From Gammaproteobacteria bacterium (lineage in GTDB: Bacteria; Pseudomonadota; Gammaproteobacteria; JAABTG01): a DNA stretch of 64,000 bases. Location: contig JAXHLS010000002.1 of assembly GCA_034522055.1 (NCBI GenBank), forward strand, positions 1,550,001 to 1,614,000, in the 5' to 3' direction. Positions 8,475-15,991 of the stretch are shown piece by piece (the stretch's first letter is position 1; each line of letters begins with the position of its first letter). The translations under genes and the position numbers were made by a program. The notes beneath the pieces were generated by a model, which saw only the letters and a list, made by a program, of their open reading frames with translations, made no database searches and had not been told where the DNA came from.

Positions 8475-8704
8475 GGTCGGGCACAGCCCGACAGCCTGTC
8501 GGGTGGTTCCGGCCCGGCCTGTGGTGTGCGCGGCGAATTTCATGTCGGGATGAATCCCGACCTACATTCGTGCCTTAGGAAGATGCGGTGTCTTGTTTTC
8601 GTAGGTCGGGCTTCAGCCCGACAGCCTGTCAGGTGGTTCCGGCCCGGCCTGTGGTGTGCGCGGCGAATTTCATGTCGGGATGAATCCCGACCTACATCCG
8701 TGCC
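8475..8704. repeat. Tandem pair of about 100-bp repeats with GTCGGG hairpins (family C)
   Basis: Units at 8475-8574 and 8604-8704 are almost identical. Each begins with GGTCGGGC-CA(or TTCA)-GCCCGAC and ends with the hairpin GTCGGGATGAATCCCGAC followed by CTACAT. The period is about 129 bases. A third related hairpin (GTAGGTCGGCTGCTCC) lies at 8740-8766. The stretch 8456-8859 otherwise holds no gene that I can support. Short open frames here only reflect the repeats. Confidence 0.75.
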
Positions 8705-8859
8705 AAAGGAGCAGGCGGTGGGGGGTATTCCTAGAGATGTAGGTCGGCTGCTCCTGGCAGCCGACGGAGAGGCTCAACCACTGCCGTGGACACCCCCTAA
8801 ACCTTTTCCTTTGGGTGCAGATCTTTTATGGCGCAATGAAATCAATGAGATAGCGTGAT

Positions 8860-10472
8860 TAGGGGTAGCCGAAAGGGCCAGCCGATGGTATGTAACAAGC
8901 TACGAAACCGTTATGTACCACTGGGAGGCCCTTCCGACGATGACAGCGTATACCAAGGTGGATGGATTTGACGAGTTTACGGCGGCCCGAGAGGGGTTTG
9001 AGCACTTGGTGGGTGCGCTTTGCAGCGCGGACAACGAGGCATTGGAGCACGGCCAGGTGGAACGACTCATTGAGGAGGAAGGACGGGAAGTTCTGCGGCG
9101 CTTGATGCAGGGTTACGTGGATTTGCGCACGCATAACGAGGTGCGTGTGAGCGCGGTGACAGGTGCCGATGGCCAGGTGCGGGAGCAGTGTCGCGGCGAC
9201 CGTAGCCGGCAGCTTGAGACCGTGTTCGGGACCGTCGAGGTCCGGCCCAAAGGCTACAGCGAGCGGGGATTGGCGAGCGTCTTTCCGCTGGAAGAGCCGC
9301 TGAACCTGCCGCGGGAGAAGTACTCGCACGGTCTGCGTGAGCGGGTGGTCAAGGCCGTGGTGAAGGAGTCCTTCGACGAGACGGTCAGCGCGGTGCGCCA
9401 GAACACAGGAGGCCATGTGCCCAAGCGCCAAGCCGAGCAGCTGTCCACGGTCGTGGTGGAGGACTTTGATGCCTATTATCAGTCCCGCGCGGGCACACAG
9501 GCCGAGGACACCGATCTGTTGGTGATGAGCGCGGACGGCAAGGGTATCGTGGTGCGGACCGAGGACTTGCGTCCGGCGACCCGCAAGGCGGCCCAGAGCA
9601 CGTGTCACAAGCTCAAGACCCGGCTGAGCCAGGGTGAGAAGCGCAACCGCAAGCGGATGGCCACCGTGGCGGCTATCTACGACGTGGCGCCGCACTGGCG
9701 CAGTGCCGAGCAGATCATGGGTGTGGAGGAGCGCTCGAGCGATGCCCGGCCCCGGCCTGAAGGGAAACGGGTATGGGCCAGCCTGGAGGAGCCCCCGGAG
9801 ATGGTCATCGAGCGCCTGTTTCAGGAGGCTGCCCGGCGTGATCCAGAGCGCCGGCGGCGCTGGCTGGTGCTCGTAGACGGGCACGAGAAGCAGCTGGACA
9901 TCGTGAACGGGTGCATCGCGCGTTACGGGGGCGACGTGGTGGTCATCCAGGACTTCATCCATGTGCTGGAGTATCTGTGGAAGGCCGCTTACTGCTTCCA
10001 TCCCGCGGGCTCGCAGGGCGCCGAGCAGTGGGTCATGGAGCGGGCTCTGCGCGTCCTGCACAGCGAGGCCAGCAGCGTGGCTGCCGGCATGCGCCGCAGC
10101 GCGACACGCCAGGGATTGACGCCAGCGCGGCGCAAGGCCGTGGACACCTGTGCCCGCTACCTGCTCAAGAACAAGGCGCGCCTGGATTATGCCGAGGCAC
10201 TGGCCCACGGATGGCCCATCGCCACCGGCGTCATCGAGGGTGCCTGTCGCTACCTGGTCAAGGACCGCCTGGAAATCACCGGCGCCCGATGGAGTTTGAA
10301 GGGTGCTGAGGCCATCCTCAAGCTGCGCGCCCTGCATGCCAGCGGAGACTTACAGGACTACTTTGCATTCCATCGCAGCCAAGAGCGGCGGCGCAACTAT
10401 CCGACCGGGTATGGCCAGCCGTGCTGCCTGGCCGCATAGGGGCTGGTGGATGTCGCTCCAAAAGAGCCGCAC
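8860..10472 (+). mobile_element. ISKra4-family insertion sequence
   Basis: One intact transposase gene with short imperfect inverted ends: GGGGTAGCCG at 8860 on the left, and on the right GCGGCTC preceded by GGGT when read on the minus strand (to about 10472). I see no clear target duplication, so the exact ends are approximate. The right end abuts a family-B repeat (10476-10515), and the left flank is also repeat-rich. The intact frame suggests a recent, possibly active copy. Confidence 0.65.
8940..10439 (+). CDS. ISKra4-family transposase
   Basis: 499-residue transposase. The C-terminal block GWPIATGVIEGACRYLVKDR and WSLKGAEAILKLRALHASGD is diagnostic of the ISKra4 family. An acidic catalytic core is visible at LLVMSADGKGIVV and RRWLVLVDGHEKQLD, with VIQDFIHVLEYLWKA following. 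I chose ATG at 8940, which has GGGAGG upstream. An ATG at 8913 would add nine residues. No frameshift is seen, unlike some members that need programmed frameshifting. Confidence 0.92.
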   Translation: MTAYTKVDGFDEFTAAREGFEHLVGALCSADNEALEHGQVERLIEEEGREVLRRLMQGYVDLRTHNEVRVSAVTGADGQVREQCRGDRSRQLETVFGTVEVRPKGYSERGLASVFPLEEPLNLPREKYSHGLRERVVKAVVKESFDETVSAVRQNTGGHVPKRQAEQLSTVVVEDFDAYYQSRAGTQAEDTDLLVMSADGKGIVVRTEDLRPATRKAAQSTCHKLKTRLSQGEKRNRKRMATVAAIYDVAPHWRSAEQIMGVEERSSDARPRPEGKRVWASLEEPPEMVIERLFQEAARRDPERRRRWLVLVDGHEKQLDIVNGCIARYGGDVVVIQDFIHVLEYLWKAAYCFHPAGSQGAEQWVMERALRVLHSEASSVAAGMRRSATRQGLTPARRKAVDTCARYLLKNKARLDYAEALAHGWPIATGVIEGACRYLVKDRLEITGARWSLKGAEAILKLRALHASGDLQDYFAFHRSQERRRNYPTGYGQPCCLAA

Positions 10473-10475
10473 CCT

Positions 10476-10515
10476 TTTCCTTTTCGTGTCCTTTCGCGTA
10501 TTCCATGGTTAAAAT
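10476..10515 (-). repeat. Family-B repeat copy
   Basis: CCCTTTTCCTTTTCGTGTCC followed by TTTCGCGTATTCCATGGTTA is a further copy of the family-B sequence, lying directly after the ISKra4 right end. It has no inverted partner nearby on the left, perhaps because the insertion sequence removed or displaced it. The gap up to 10646 shows no other structure that I can name. Confidence 0.55.
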
Positions 10516-10646
10516 GGTTTTAAAGCCGCCACAACCGGGGCGGCGGTACGCCGCTCATATCCTATAACTTAAGAAAGATGATCGTGTCCTGCTTCGGGCC
10601 CTTGGCCCGTGATACGTTAATGTAACGATACGAGTTCGAGCCTGTC

Positions 10647-10877
10647 ATGACGAATTTTCTGGAACGCATCACCATCGAGCCGGGCAAGCGGGGCGGCAAG
10701 CCGTGCATACGCGGTATGCGCATAACAGTCTATGACGTCTTGGACTGGCTCGCCTCTGGAGCCAGCGAGGCGGAAATTCTGTCTGATTATCCTGAACTTA
10801 CGACGGAAGATATCCGCGCGTGCCTGGCCTTCGCGGCCGACCGCGAGCACCATCTGGCCACCCTCGGCCCGGCTTGA
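10647..10877 (+). CDS. DUF433-domain antitoxin
   Basis: 76-residue protein with the DUF433 pattern: RITIEPGKRGGKPCIRGMRI, then VYDVLDWLASGASEAEILSD, and a helix-turn-helix-like YPELTTEDIRACLAFAADRE. These small proteins are paired with DUF5615 PIN-like proteins and act as the antitoxin and DNA-binding partner by family inference. The stop codon (TGA 10875-10877) overlaps the TTG start of the next gene, which fits translational coupling of a toxin-antitoxin pair. Confidence 0.88.
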   Translation: MTNFLERITIEPGKRGGKPCIRGMRITVYDVLDWLASGASEAEILSDYPELTTEDIRACLAFAADREHHLATLGPA

Positions 10878-11206
10878 AGCTTCTGCTCGACGAAAACCTC
10901 TCCTTTCGCATGCTGGAGCAACTGGAGCCGGCCTATCCTGGCTCGACCCAGGTGAGGGCGGTCGGCATGGACCACTCGGATGACATCACTATCTGGAGGT
11001 ACGCCAAGGTAAACGGGTTCACCCTGGTAACCAAGGATTCCGACTTCCATGAGTTCACCGTGCTGCACGGTTGCCCGCCCAAGGTCATCTGGCTGAAATG
11101 CGGCAACAAGCCTAACTGGTACATCACTGCCCTCCTCATCAGTCGCCGTGATGAAGTAAATGCATTCTTGAATGACCCCGAGTCGAGCTGCCTGGAGGTC
11201 TACTAA
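10874..11206 (+). CDS. DUF5615 PIN-like toxin
   Basis: 110-residue PIN-like protein beginning (M)KLLLDENLSFRMLEQLEPAY. The first acidic residues (LDEN), the central VGMDHSDDITIWRYAKVNG, and VTKDSDFHEF match the DUF5615 nuclease-fold family. The start is taken as TTG at 10874, because the conserved N-terminus KLLLDENL begins at the next codon and the codon overlaps the antitoxin stop as TTGA. A GTG further upstream would duplicate the antitoxin reading region. A role as an RNase toxin is inferred from the family. Confidence 0.85.
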   Translation: MKLLLDENLSFRMLEQLEPAYPGSTQVRAVGMDHSDDITIWRYAKVNGFTLVTKDSDFHEFTVLHGCPPKVIWLKCGNKPNWYITALLISRRDEVNAFLNDPESSCLEVY

Positions 11207-11256
11207 GGGATCAGCCGGGCTGTCGGTTGCCAAGAGCAACCAACCTACCCATTTAT

Positions 11257-11396
11257 TAAACTCGAAAATCGCGAAAGGCGCGAAAGTTAAGGGCCAGCGT
11301 CGGGGGTGCCCAGGCTCGAGCTGCTCCGGGATGGATGAGTGGGGAACCCTCTCCGTTTGTCCTTTTCGTGTCCTTTCGCGTCTTTCGCGGTTAAAA
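11257..11396. repeat. Composite repeat module (family B inverted pair)
   Basis: Begins AACTCGAAAATCGCGAAAGG and ends TCCTTTCGCGTCTTTCGCGG followed by TTAAAAATGG, an inverted pair of family B. GTAGGTTGGTTGCTCTTGGC (minus strand, 11222-11243) just outside it matches the family-C hairpin. The internal GGAACCCTCTC is shared with the module at 8319. The rest of 11207-11561 contains no gene. Confidence 0.55.
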
Positions 11397-11561
11397 ATGG
11401 CCTTAACCCGGCCGTGGTAAAGCACGCTGCGGCCCCCGGGAACCGCTACGGGAAGGCCCAGATTGAGTGTAATCACAGTCTTCGAGGGTAGCATTTCCAC
11501 TTTTCGTGAGGGTTTCCCGCCCGCGGTCATTCCTCACGGATCCTGCACGCAGGTTTCTCGA

Positions 11562-11759
11562 TCAGAACTGTGCTACGTCAGCGAATGGCAGTTCCAGCTG
11601 CTGTTCTTCGCCGGCGGCACGGGCCTCTTGCAGCATCTGCACGATCTCCTCGCCATATTCATTGATGATCTGTTCGCGCAGCTCGTCGATGAAGGTGAGC
11701 ACACTGTAGGCGTCTTCCGCCTGCCAGTGCGTGTACAGCCGCAAGACTTTCATGCTCAT
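11562..11759 (-). CDS. Small conserved-looking protein of unknown function
   Basis: 65 residues, MSMKVLRLYTHWQAEDAYSV followed by LTFIDELREQIINEYGEEIV, ending ELPFADVAQF. A good ribosome binding site (CAGGAGACCAC) precedes the ATG. The acidic amphipathic composition suggests a small regulatory or inhibitor protein, but I cannot name a family. It lies 61 bases outside the left IS66 end and could be cargo of an older element or integron, which I cannot show. Confidence 0.55.
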   Translation of the reverse strand: MSMKVLRLYTHWQAEDAYSVLTFIDELREQIINEYGEEIVQMLQEARAAGEEQQLELPFADVAQF

Positions 11760-11867
11760 GATGTGGTCTCCTGGGTCGTGAGGCTGGGTTGGCCTGCGTC
11801 AGGTGCGCAGGACTTGTGGAGTAAGCGCCAGAGAATCGGCCTTCTTGCAAAGGGGCCTGACGTGACA

Positions 11868-11900
11868 AAGCCCCACACGCATCCCTGCACATGGGGCTTT
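11868..11900 (-). terminator. Weak hairpin downstream of tnpC
   Basis: AAAGCCCCA (11868-11876) pairs with TGGGGCTTT (11892-11900) around a 15-base loop, beyond the tnpC stop. The T-run is only three bases, so termination is uncertain. The rest of 11821-12024 is non-coding IS66 end DNA. Confidence 0.35.
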
Positions 11901-12024
11901 ACGGAAAGTCGCACCGGATGACGTCTCCTTGTCGGTCGGCGTTCAACATTCCCTGTCAGCTTCAAATTTACGGCTTACGCCTTCAGAGCGCAAATCACTC
12001 TGTTCGTGACATACGCTATCGCGC

Positions 12025-12232
12025 TTAATCCGACCCGGCGGTCAAGCGGACATTCCACGGCAGCAGCGTCTCGATGTGCTCCACGGTATCCGCGGCACCG
12101 ATATGGGTGAGTACGTGCTCGAGATAGGCAAAGGGTTCGAGCCCGTTGGCCTTGGCCGTTTCGATCAGACTGTAGCAGGTTGCGCTCGCCCGCGCGCCTC
12201 GCGGGGTGTCGGCAAACAGCCAGTTGCGCCGG
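12025..12232 (-). pseudogene. IS66 TnpC transposase, C-terminal fragment
   Basis: Encodes NWLFADTPRGARASATCYSL and ETAKANGLEPFAYLEHVLTH up to the TAA stop, the characteristic IS66 TnpC C-terminus. It was severed from the rest of tnpC by the RIT element at 12233-19182. The preceding residues VGRR are at 19183-19192. Joining this piece to 19183-19551 with one copy of the 6-bp target restores the frame. Confidence 0.9.
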
Positions 12233-12290
12233 TTATGCAAACGTTTGCATAACCGGCGTTATGCAAGCCTCTCGATTATGCAAGGTTCGC
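12227..12290 (+). repeat. Left end of RIT element II: 6-bp target, 20-bp palindrome, inverted target, terminal repeat
   Basis: CGCCGG (12227-12232), then the perfect palindrome TTATGCAAACGTTTGCATAA (12233-12252), then CCGGCG (12253-12258), then the 32-bp terminal repeat starting TTATGCAAGCCTCTCG (12259-12290). The whole 12227-12258 block is a 32-bp perfect palindrome. TTATGCAAG occurs twice in the terminal repeat and matches the palindrome arms. It is therefore likely to be a recombinase half-site. Confidence 0.88.
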
Positions 12291-12405
12291 TAGGGCGAGC
12301 CAGGCCTTCTCGGCGCTGGCGCGCCCGCAGACCCCGCGGCGTCGCGATCGCAGGGAGGGGCCACGGGGTCGACTTTGCTCGTGGCCCATCCGGAGCCTTA
12401 CATAA

Positions 12406-12589
12406 TCAGAGGCCCTGAAGGAACGCGAGCACTCGATCAGAGGGCCGATACCGTGCCGGTGCAGCTTTCGGTGGCTGAAGCGCACTCAAGGCCCGCTCTT
12501 TCATCGCCAGGTCGGCTTCGACGTAGGCATGGGTAGTGCTCGGACTCTCGTGACCCAACCATAGGGCGATCACGGTGATGTCGACCCCC
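12406..12589 (-). pseudogene. RitC tyrosine recombinase of RIT II, C-terminal fragment
   Basis: Encodes VDITVIALWLGHESPSTTHA followed by YVEADLAMKERALSALQPPK and a stop at 12406. It contains the second conserved His (LGHES) and the catalytic Tyr (THAYVEAD) of tyrosine recombinases. It was separated from its N-terminal part (15992-16823) by the transposon at 12590-15991. The five G:C pairs 12585-12589 are the target duplication. Joined parts give 1011 bases, 337 codons including stop, against 338 residues for the homologous gene at 22613. Confidence 0.92.
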
Positions 12590-12770
12590 TGTTGTATCTC
12601 AAATTATTCCACCAGTAATTTCCCGGTTTATTCCGAGCGAGTAGGCTGCAGTTTTCTCGGTTTGAGCGCTCCGGTGGAAGAGCGCGGGCAGGATAGGATG
12701 AGAAGAAGCTGGAGGTCTGGCGAGATGGGCGCCGCTTGTGGCGGCGGTTGCGGTTGGGAAAGACTGGGAT

Positions 12771-12938
12771 TCAGTCCCAGAGGTCGGGCTGTCTGGGATT
12801 GGTGTTCTGGTAGTAGCGCGTGATCTCGGCGAAGTAGCGGTTTTCGAGGGTCTGGGCGATGGCGTAGAGGAGGTCAACCATCTGAGCGGCGGCCTCGTCG
12901 GAGAGGTGGTCGGGCAGGGTCTGATCGTCGTCGTTCAT
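12771..12938 (-). CDS. Small acidic protein, last gene of the Tni-type transposon
   Basis: 55 residues: MNDDDQTLPDHLSDEAAAQM, VDLLYAIAQTLENRYFAEIT, ending RYYQNTNPRQPDLWD. The start at 12938 is 18 bases after the ATPase stop region. An in-frame GTG at 12956 overlapping the ATPase stop is an alternative. It is predicted to be all-helical and negatively charged. No family is recognised. Position as the distal gene of a compact transposon suggests an accessory to the ATPase/integrase pair. Confidence 0.6.
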   Translation of the reverse strand: MNDDDQTLPDHLSDEAAAQMVDLLYAIAQTLENRYFAEITRYYQNTNPRQPDLWD

Positions 12939-12952
12939 GGTGGTGTGGTGTC

Positions 12953-13753
12953 TCACGGTTGCAGCTCGTCGAGCGCTGTCTGGAGGTGGGTCTCGGTGAC
13001 GTGGTGTTGGTTGTCCAGCGCGGCGGCAGTGAGGGCGTAGTGGGCGATGCGGTTGACCTTGCGCGGAAGCCCGCGCGAGGCCTGGAACAGGGCCTCGGTT
13101 GCGGGTGGGGTGAAGATGGGGGCCTCGGCGCCGGCGAGGCGCAGGCGGTGAATGAGATAGTCATCGAGTTCGTCGCGCGAGAGGCCGGGGAGGTGGTGGC
13201 GCACCACCAGTCGCTGGCTCAACGACTCGTGCACGGCCATGGCGAGGCGTCGGCGCAGCTCGGTGAGCCCGACCAGCAGCAGGCACAGGCGGTTGTCGGC
13301 ATCCATGGCGTAGCTGGTCAAGAGGCGCAGATCCTCGAGCACGTCATTGCGTAGGTGCTGCGCCTCGTCGACGATCAACACGGGCAGCTGCTTGGCCTCC
13401 TGCACCAGGCGGGTGATCTCGACGCGGATGGCGCGGTAGGCGGTAGCGCGGGACCGCTCCGTGGGCAGGCCGAGTTCCCAGGCGATGGACTTGTACATAT
13501 CGAGCACGTTGCCGGTGGACAGGGAGACGTAATAGACGCGGTACAGGCCGGGATGGAGTCCGGCGGTGACGTGCCGGCAGACGGTGGTTTTGCCGGAGCC
13601 GACCTCGCCGGTCAGCAGGCCGATGCCGCGCAGATCGATGAGGTGCGTGAGCCGGGCCTCGGCCTCGCGGCGGGCGGTGGAGGCATAGAGTTCATCGGCC
13701 TCGAGGGTATTCTCGAAGGGGAAGCGAGTGAACGCGAAGTGGCGCAGATACAT
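12953..13753 (-). CDS. TniB/ExeA-like AAA+ ATPase of the Tni-type transposon
   Basis: 266-residue ATPase starting MYLRHFAFTRFPFENTLEAD, the ExeA-like opening. Walker A is GEVGSGKTTV (about residues 51-60) and Walker B is VLIVDEAQHLRND. Sensor/arginine elements follow in LLLVGLTELRRRLAM and GLPRKVNRIAHYAL. In Tn7/Tn5053-type systems such ATPases choose the target and activate the DDE integrase. The gene starts inside the integrase stop (overlap at 13753), consistent with a coupled operon. Confidence 0.9.
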   Translation of the reverse strand: MYLRHFAFTRFPFENTLEADELYASTARREAEARLTHLIDLRGIGLLTGEVGSGKTTVCRHVTAGLHPGLYRVYYVSLSTGNVLDMYKSIAWELGLPTERSRATAYRAIRVEITRLVQEAKQLPVLIVDEAQHLRNDVLEDLRLLTSYAMDADNRLCLLLVGLTELRRRLAMAVHESLSQRLVVRHHLPGLSRDELDDYLIHRLRLAGAEAPIFTPPATEALFQASRGLPRKVNRIAHYALTAAALDNQHHVTETHLQTALDELQP

Positions 13754-15099
13754 TAGTCGTTCTCCTCATTGTGCGGGTTGTCGAAGGCCCCGAGGGTGAG
13801 ACGCGACGGGGGCGGTTCGGAGGCTGGGGTATCGGTGTCGAGGCGCCAGGAGGGCCGGTCGCGGCGCACGGTGGTGTTGGCATAGGCATCGAGCGGCGTG
13901 GCCTGTCCTGCCGGCTGGCCTTTATGGACCACGGTCAGGGGCCGGGTGGGCGGCACGGCGGGGTCGTACTGTAAGGTCACGGTCTCGCCGACGAGCACGG
14001 CGTCGACCTCATAGACGTGGCCGTTCAGGCTCACGGTGCGGTCGTTCATGACCCGGCGCTTGGTCTCGCAGAGGAACAGCGCATCGAGGCCGGGATCGGG
14101 GAAGCGGATCTGATCGCCGACCAGGGCCCACTGTTCGAGGGGCGTTTTGCCGTCGAGGCCGCGGTGCGGGGTGTGGTGATACTCGCCCTCGATGAAGGCC
14201 CACAGGCGTCGGTTGAGGGCCTCGAGGCTCACCGTATCCTCAGCGGTGAGCTGGGTGAGCAGCTGTGCTCGGACGGTGCGGAACCAGCGTTCGATTTTGC
14301 CCTTCCCCTGAGGTTGATGGGGTCGGGCGTGGATCAGCGCCGTGCCGAGCCTGGCGCAGACGAGGGCGAGTTGGCGGGAGCGGTAGTTGGCGCCGTTGTC
14401 GACGTAAAGGCGCTGGGGGATCCCGCGGCGGATGAGAGCCTGCTTGAACACCGGCAGGAAGGCGCCGGTGTTTTCGGCGAAGGCGAAGGCCGCATAGGGG
14501 ATGACGCGGGTGGCGTCATCGATGAAGGCGATGAGATAGGTCTTTCTGCGCCGGCCCCGCCCATCAGCGGCGGTGATGCCATGCATCACATCGCTCATCC
14601 ACAGCTCGTCGGCGTACTGGAAGGCGAAGCGCCGCCGATCGGTGCCGATGGGTGCATCGGTCTTCTTGACCATGAGCCCTTCGCGGGTGAACAGACGGTG
14701 CACGGTGGAGGCGGGCAACGGCTGCTCGGCCGGGACCAGGCCCTGCTCGCGTGCGTGTTTGATCACTGCGCGCACTGACAGCTTCGGATGCCCCTCTTTG
14801 ATGGCGCACAGCGCTTCGGCCACGGAGTCGGGCAGTCGCCGGGGCTGCCCCCGATCGGCCCGTGGCTTGGGCAACAGCGCGTCGAAGCCGCCGCGCCGAT
14901 AGTGCTTGAGCCAGTCGCGGATCGTCTCGGCGGCCACGCGGGAGCGACGGCTGCCGGGGATCACATAGTCCTTGTCTGCCTTGGCGCGCAGCCGCTCGGT
15001 GATGCCGGCACTGCCCGGGGGCCAGTGTACGAGGTCGGCGATCAGGCCGTAGCGGAACAGGGCCACCGCCTGGCGGTGGTCATCATCAGGATCAGTCAT
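13753..15099 (-). CDS. TniA-like DDE integrase/transposase
   Basis: 448-residue transposase with an N-terminal helix-turn-helix region (VAAETIRDWLKHYRRGGFDA), a retroviral-type integrase core and a Mu-transposase-like C-terminal domain. Catalytic residues are visible as D in LWMSDVMHG, D in RLYVDNGANY and E in GKGKIERWFRT. Beta-strand-rich VSLNGHVYEVDAVLVGETVT follows in the C-terminal part. Together with the adjacent ATPase, the TGTTGT ends and the 5-bp duplication it forms a complete minimal transposition module. Confidence 0.92.
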   Translation of the reverse strand: MTDPDDDHRQAVALFRYGLIADLVHWPPGSAGITERLRAKADKDYVIPGSRRSRVAAETIRDWLKHYRRGGFDALLPKPRADRGQPRRLPDSVAEALCAIKEGHPKLSVRAVIKHAREQGLVPAEQPLPASTVHRLFTREGLMVKKTDAPIGTDRRRFAFQYADELWMSDVMHGITAADGRGRRRKTYLIAFIDDATRVIPYAAFAFAENTGAFLPVFKQALIRRGIPQRLYVDNGANYRSRQLALVCARLGTALIHARPHQPQGKGKIERWFRTVRAQLLTQLTAEDTVSLEALNRRLWAFIEGEYHHTPHRGLDGKTPLEQWALVGDQIRFPDPGLDALFLCETKRRVMNDRTVSLNGHVYEVDAVLVGETVTLQYDPAVPPTRPLTVVHKGQPAGQATPLDAYANTTVRRDRPSWRLDTDTPASEPPPSRLTLGAFDNPHNEEND

Positions 15100-15145
15100 C
15101 GGATCTTCTCTCGGTTATGAGCCCTTGGGCCCGGGAGAGGAGACG

Positions 15146-15766
15146 TTACGGCGGAGAACGCGGCGGATCAGGCCCCAGGGGTTGTTGGGTGGCCAAATTG
15201 GGATCACCGTGGGCGGTTGCCCGGGGACAAAACCCCACCGGCGTCGGCAGTTGAGGCAGCTGCCGGGCCGCCGAAGCACGCAGCGCCATCAGCACGGTCT
15301 CATGGCCGAGATGGCCACGAAGGTGAGTGACGGTCGCGAGGCAGCCGGCCAGTTGGTCAGGCAGAAGAGCGATGACGATGAGCAAGAAACGGTGCACCAA
15401 GACAATGCGCCGGCGTATCCAGCGCAGCGCCCCCGGCAGCTCGATATCCAGGCGCAAGGTGCTTGCCGCCGCTTCCATGCTCGGCGCCTGCTCGGCGACG
15501 GCCACCACGTGTTCCAGCTCGTTGAGCGTACCGGGCAGCCGTGCCGCCAGATGGTCCGGCAACAGACTGAAGGTGGTGTGACTCTCAGGGCAGTACCAGC
15601 GGGCGATTCGTGTCCCCGCCGGCGTCTTGCGCTCGTAGGTGCCGTGGCGGGCCAACGAGCAACCACCACGAGGATGGTTTGGGCAGCGAGAGAGACTTGC
15701 CTCCCGCCAGGCTTGGCGGTTAACGTAATCCTCGCTGGTGTGCCCCGTTTGGAATCGAAGCTGCAC
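15146..15766 (-). CDS. Zinc-ribbon/helix-turn-helix mobile-element accessory protein (in Tni-type transposon)
   Basis: About 206 residues. The N-terminal zinc ribbon has Cys/His pairs in LSRCPNHPRGGC, SLARHGTYERKTPAGTRIAR and WYCPESHTTFSLLP, laid out like the zinc finger of IS1 InsA. A helical part with LEHVVAVAEQAPSMEAAAST follows and could bind DNA. It is homologous over its length to the protein at 19766-20440 in RIT element I. The GTG start at 15766 is chosen by alignment with that homologue; an in-frame start at 15817 is possible. I believe it belongs to a named DUF but cannot give the number with confidence. Confidence 0.72.
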   Translation of the reverse strand: MQLRFQTGHTSEDYVNRQAWREASLSRCPNHPRGGCSLARHGTYERKTPAGTRIARWYCPESHTTFSLLPDHLAARLPGTLNELEHVVAVAEQAPSMEAAASTLRLDIELPGALRWIRRRIVLVHRFLLIVIALLPDQLAGCLATVTHLRGHLGHETVLMALRASAARQLPQLPTPVGFCPRATAHGDPNLATQQPLGPDPPRSPP

Positions 15767-15991
15767 CGGCCACGGCCCGGCGGCTGTCACCGCGCGGGCC
15801 TTTTCCTTTCTTCTCACTTATCGGTAAGTAGAGATTACCGGCTCTGCCCCGATCAGCGAAAGCCTCAACATCCACCGGCGACACCCCTGCCCGACGACTT
15901 CCCGGAATACTCTCTCTGACCAGAGGCTTCACCAGCGGGACAAACCGAGAAGATCCGACTGGTATCCAACGCTTTAATCTGCGAAACAACA

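Larger units (their letters stand above)
12590..15991 (-). mobile_element. Tni-type transposon (DDE integrase + AAA ATPase), 3402 bp, inserted in ritC
   Basis: Ends are TGTTGTATCTCAAATTATTC (left, 12590) and TGTTGTTTCGCAGATTAAAG (right, minus strand, ending 15991), inverted and TG...CA tipped. The 5-bp direct duplication CCCCC lies at 12585-12589 and 15992-15996. TCTCGGTTTG recurs as a subterminal site near both ends (12655-12664 and, inverted, 15941-15950). The element carries four genes on the minus strand: zinc-ribbon protein, integrase, ATPase, small protein. Five-base duplication and gene pair match the Tn5053/Tn7-like DDE integrase class. Intact ends and frames suggest recent activity. 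Confidence 0.88.

Noticed and set aside
8859-10337. A 492-codon minus-strand frame across the ISKra4 transposase
   Set aside because: The plus-strand frame has clear ISKra4 signatures; the antisense frame has none.
11957-11975. ACGGCTTACGCC considered as the IS66 left end
   Set aside because: Its orientation is wrong for a left terminus; GTAAGCGCC at 11821 mirrors the right end and gives a normal 2.6-kb element.
12276-12485. Short minus-strand frame just inside RIT element II
   Set aside because: Another frame of the same DNA encodes the C-terminus of the interrupted RitC with the catalytic His and Tyr, which accounts for the region.
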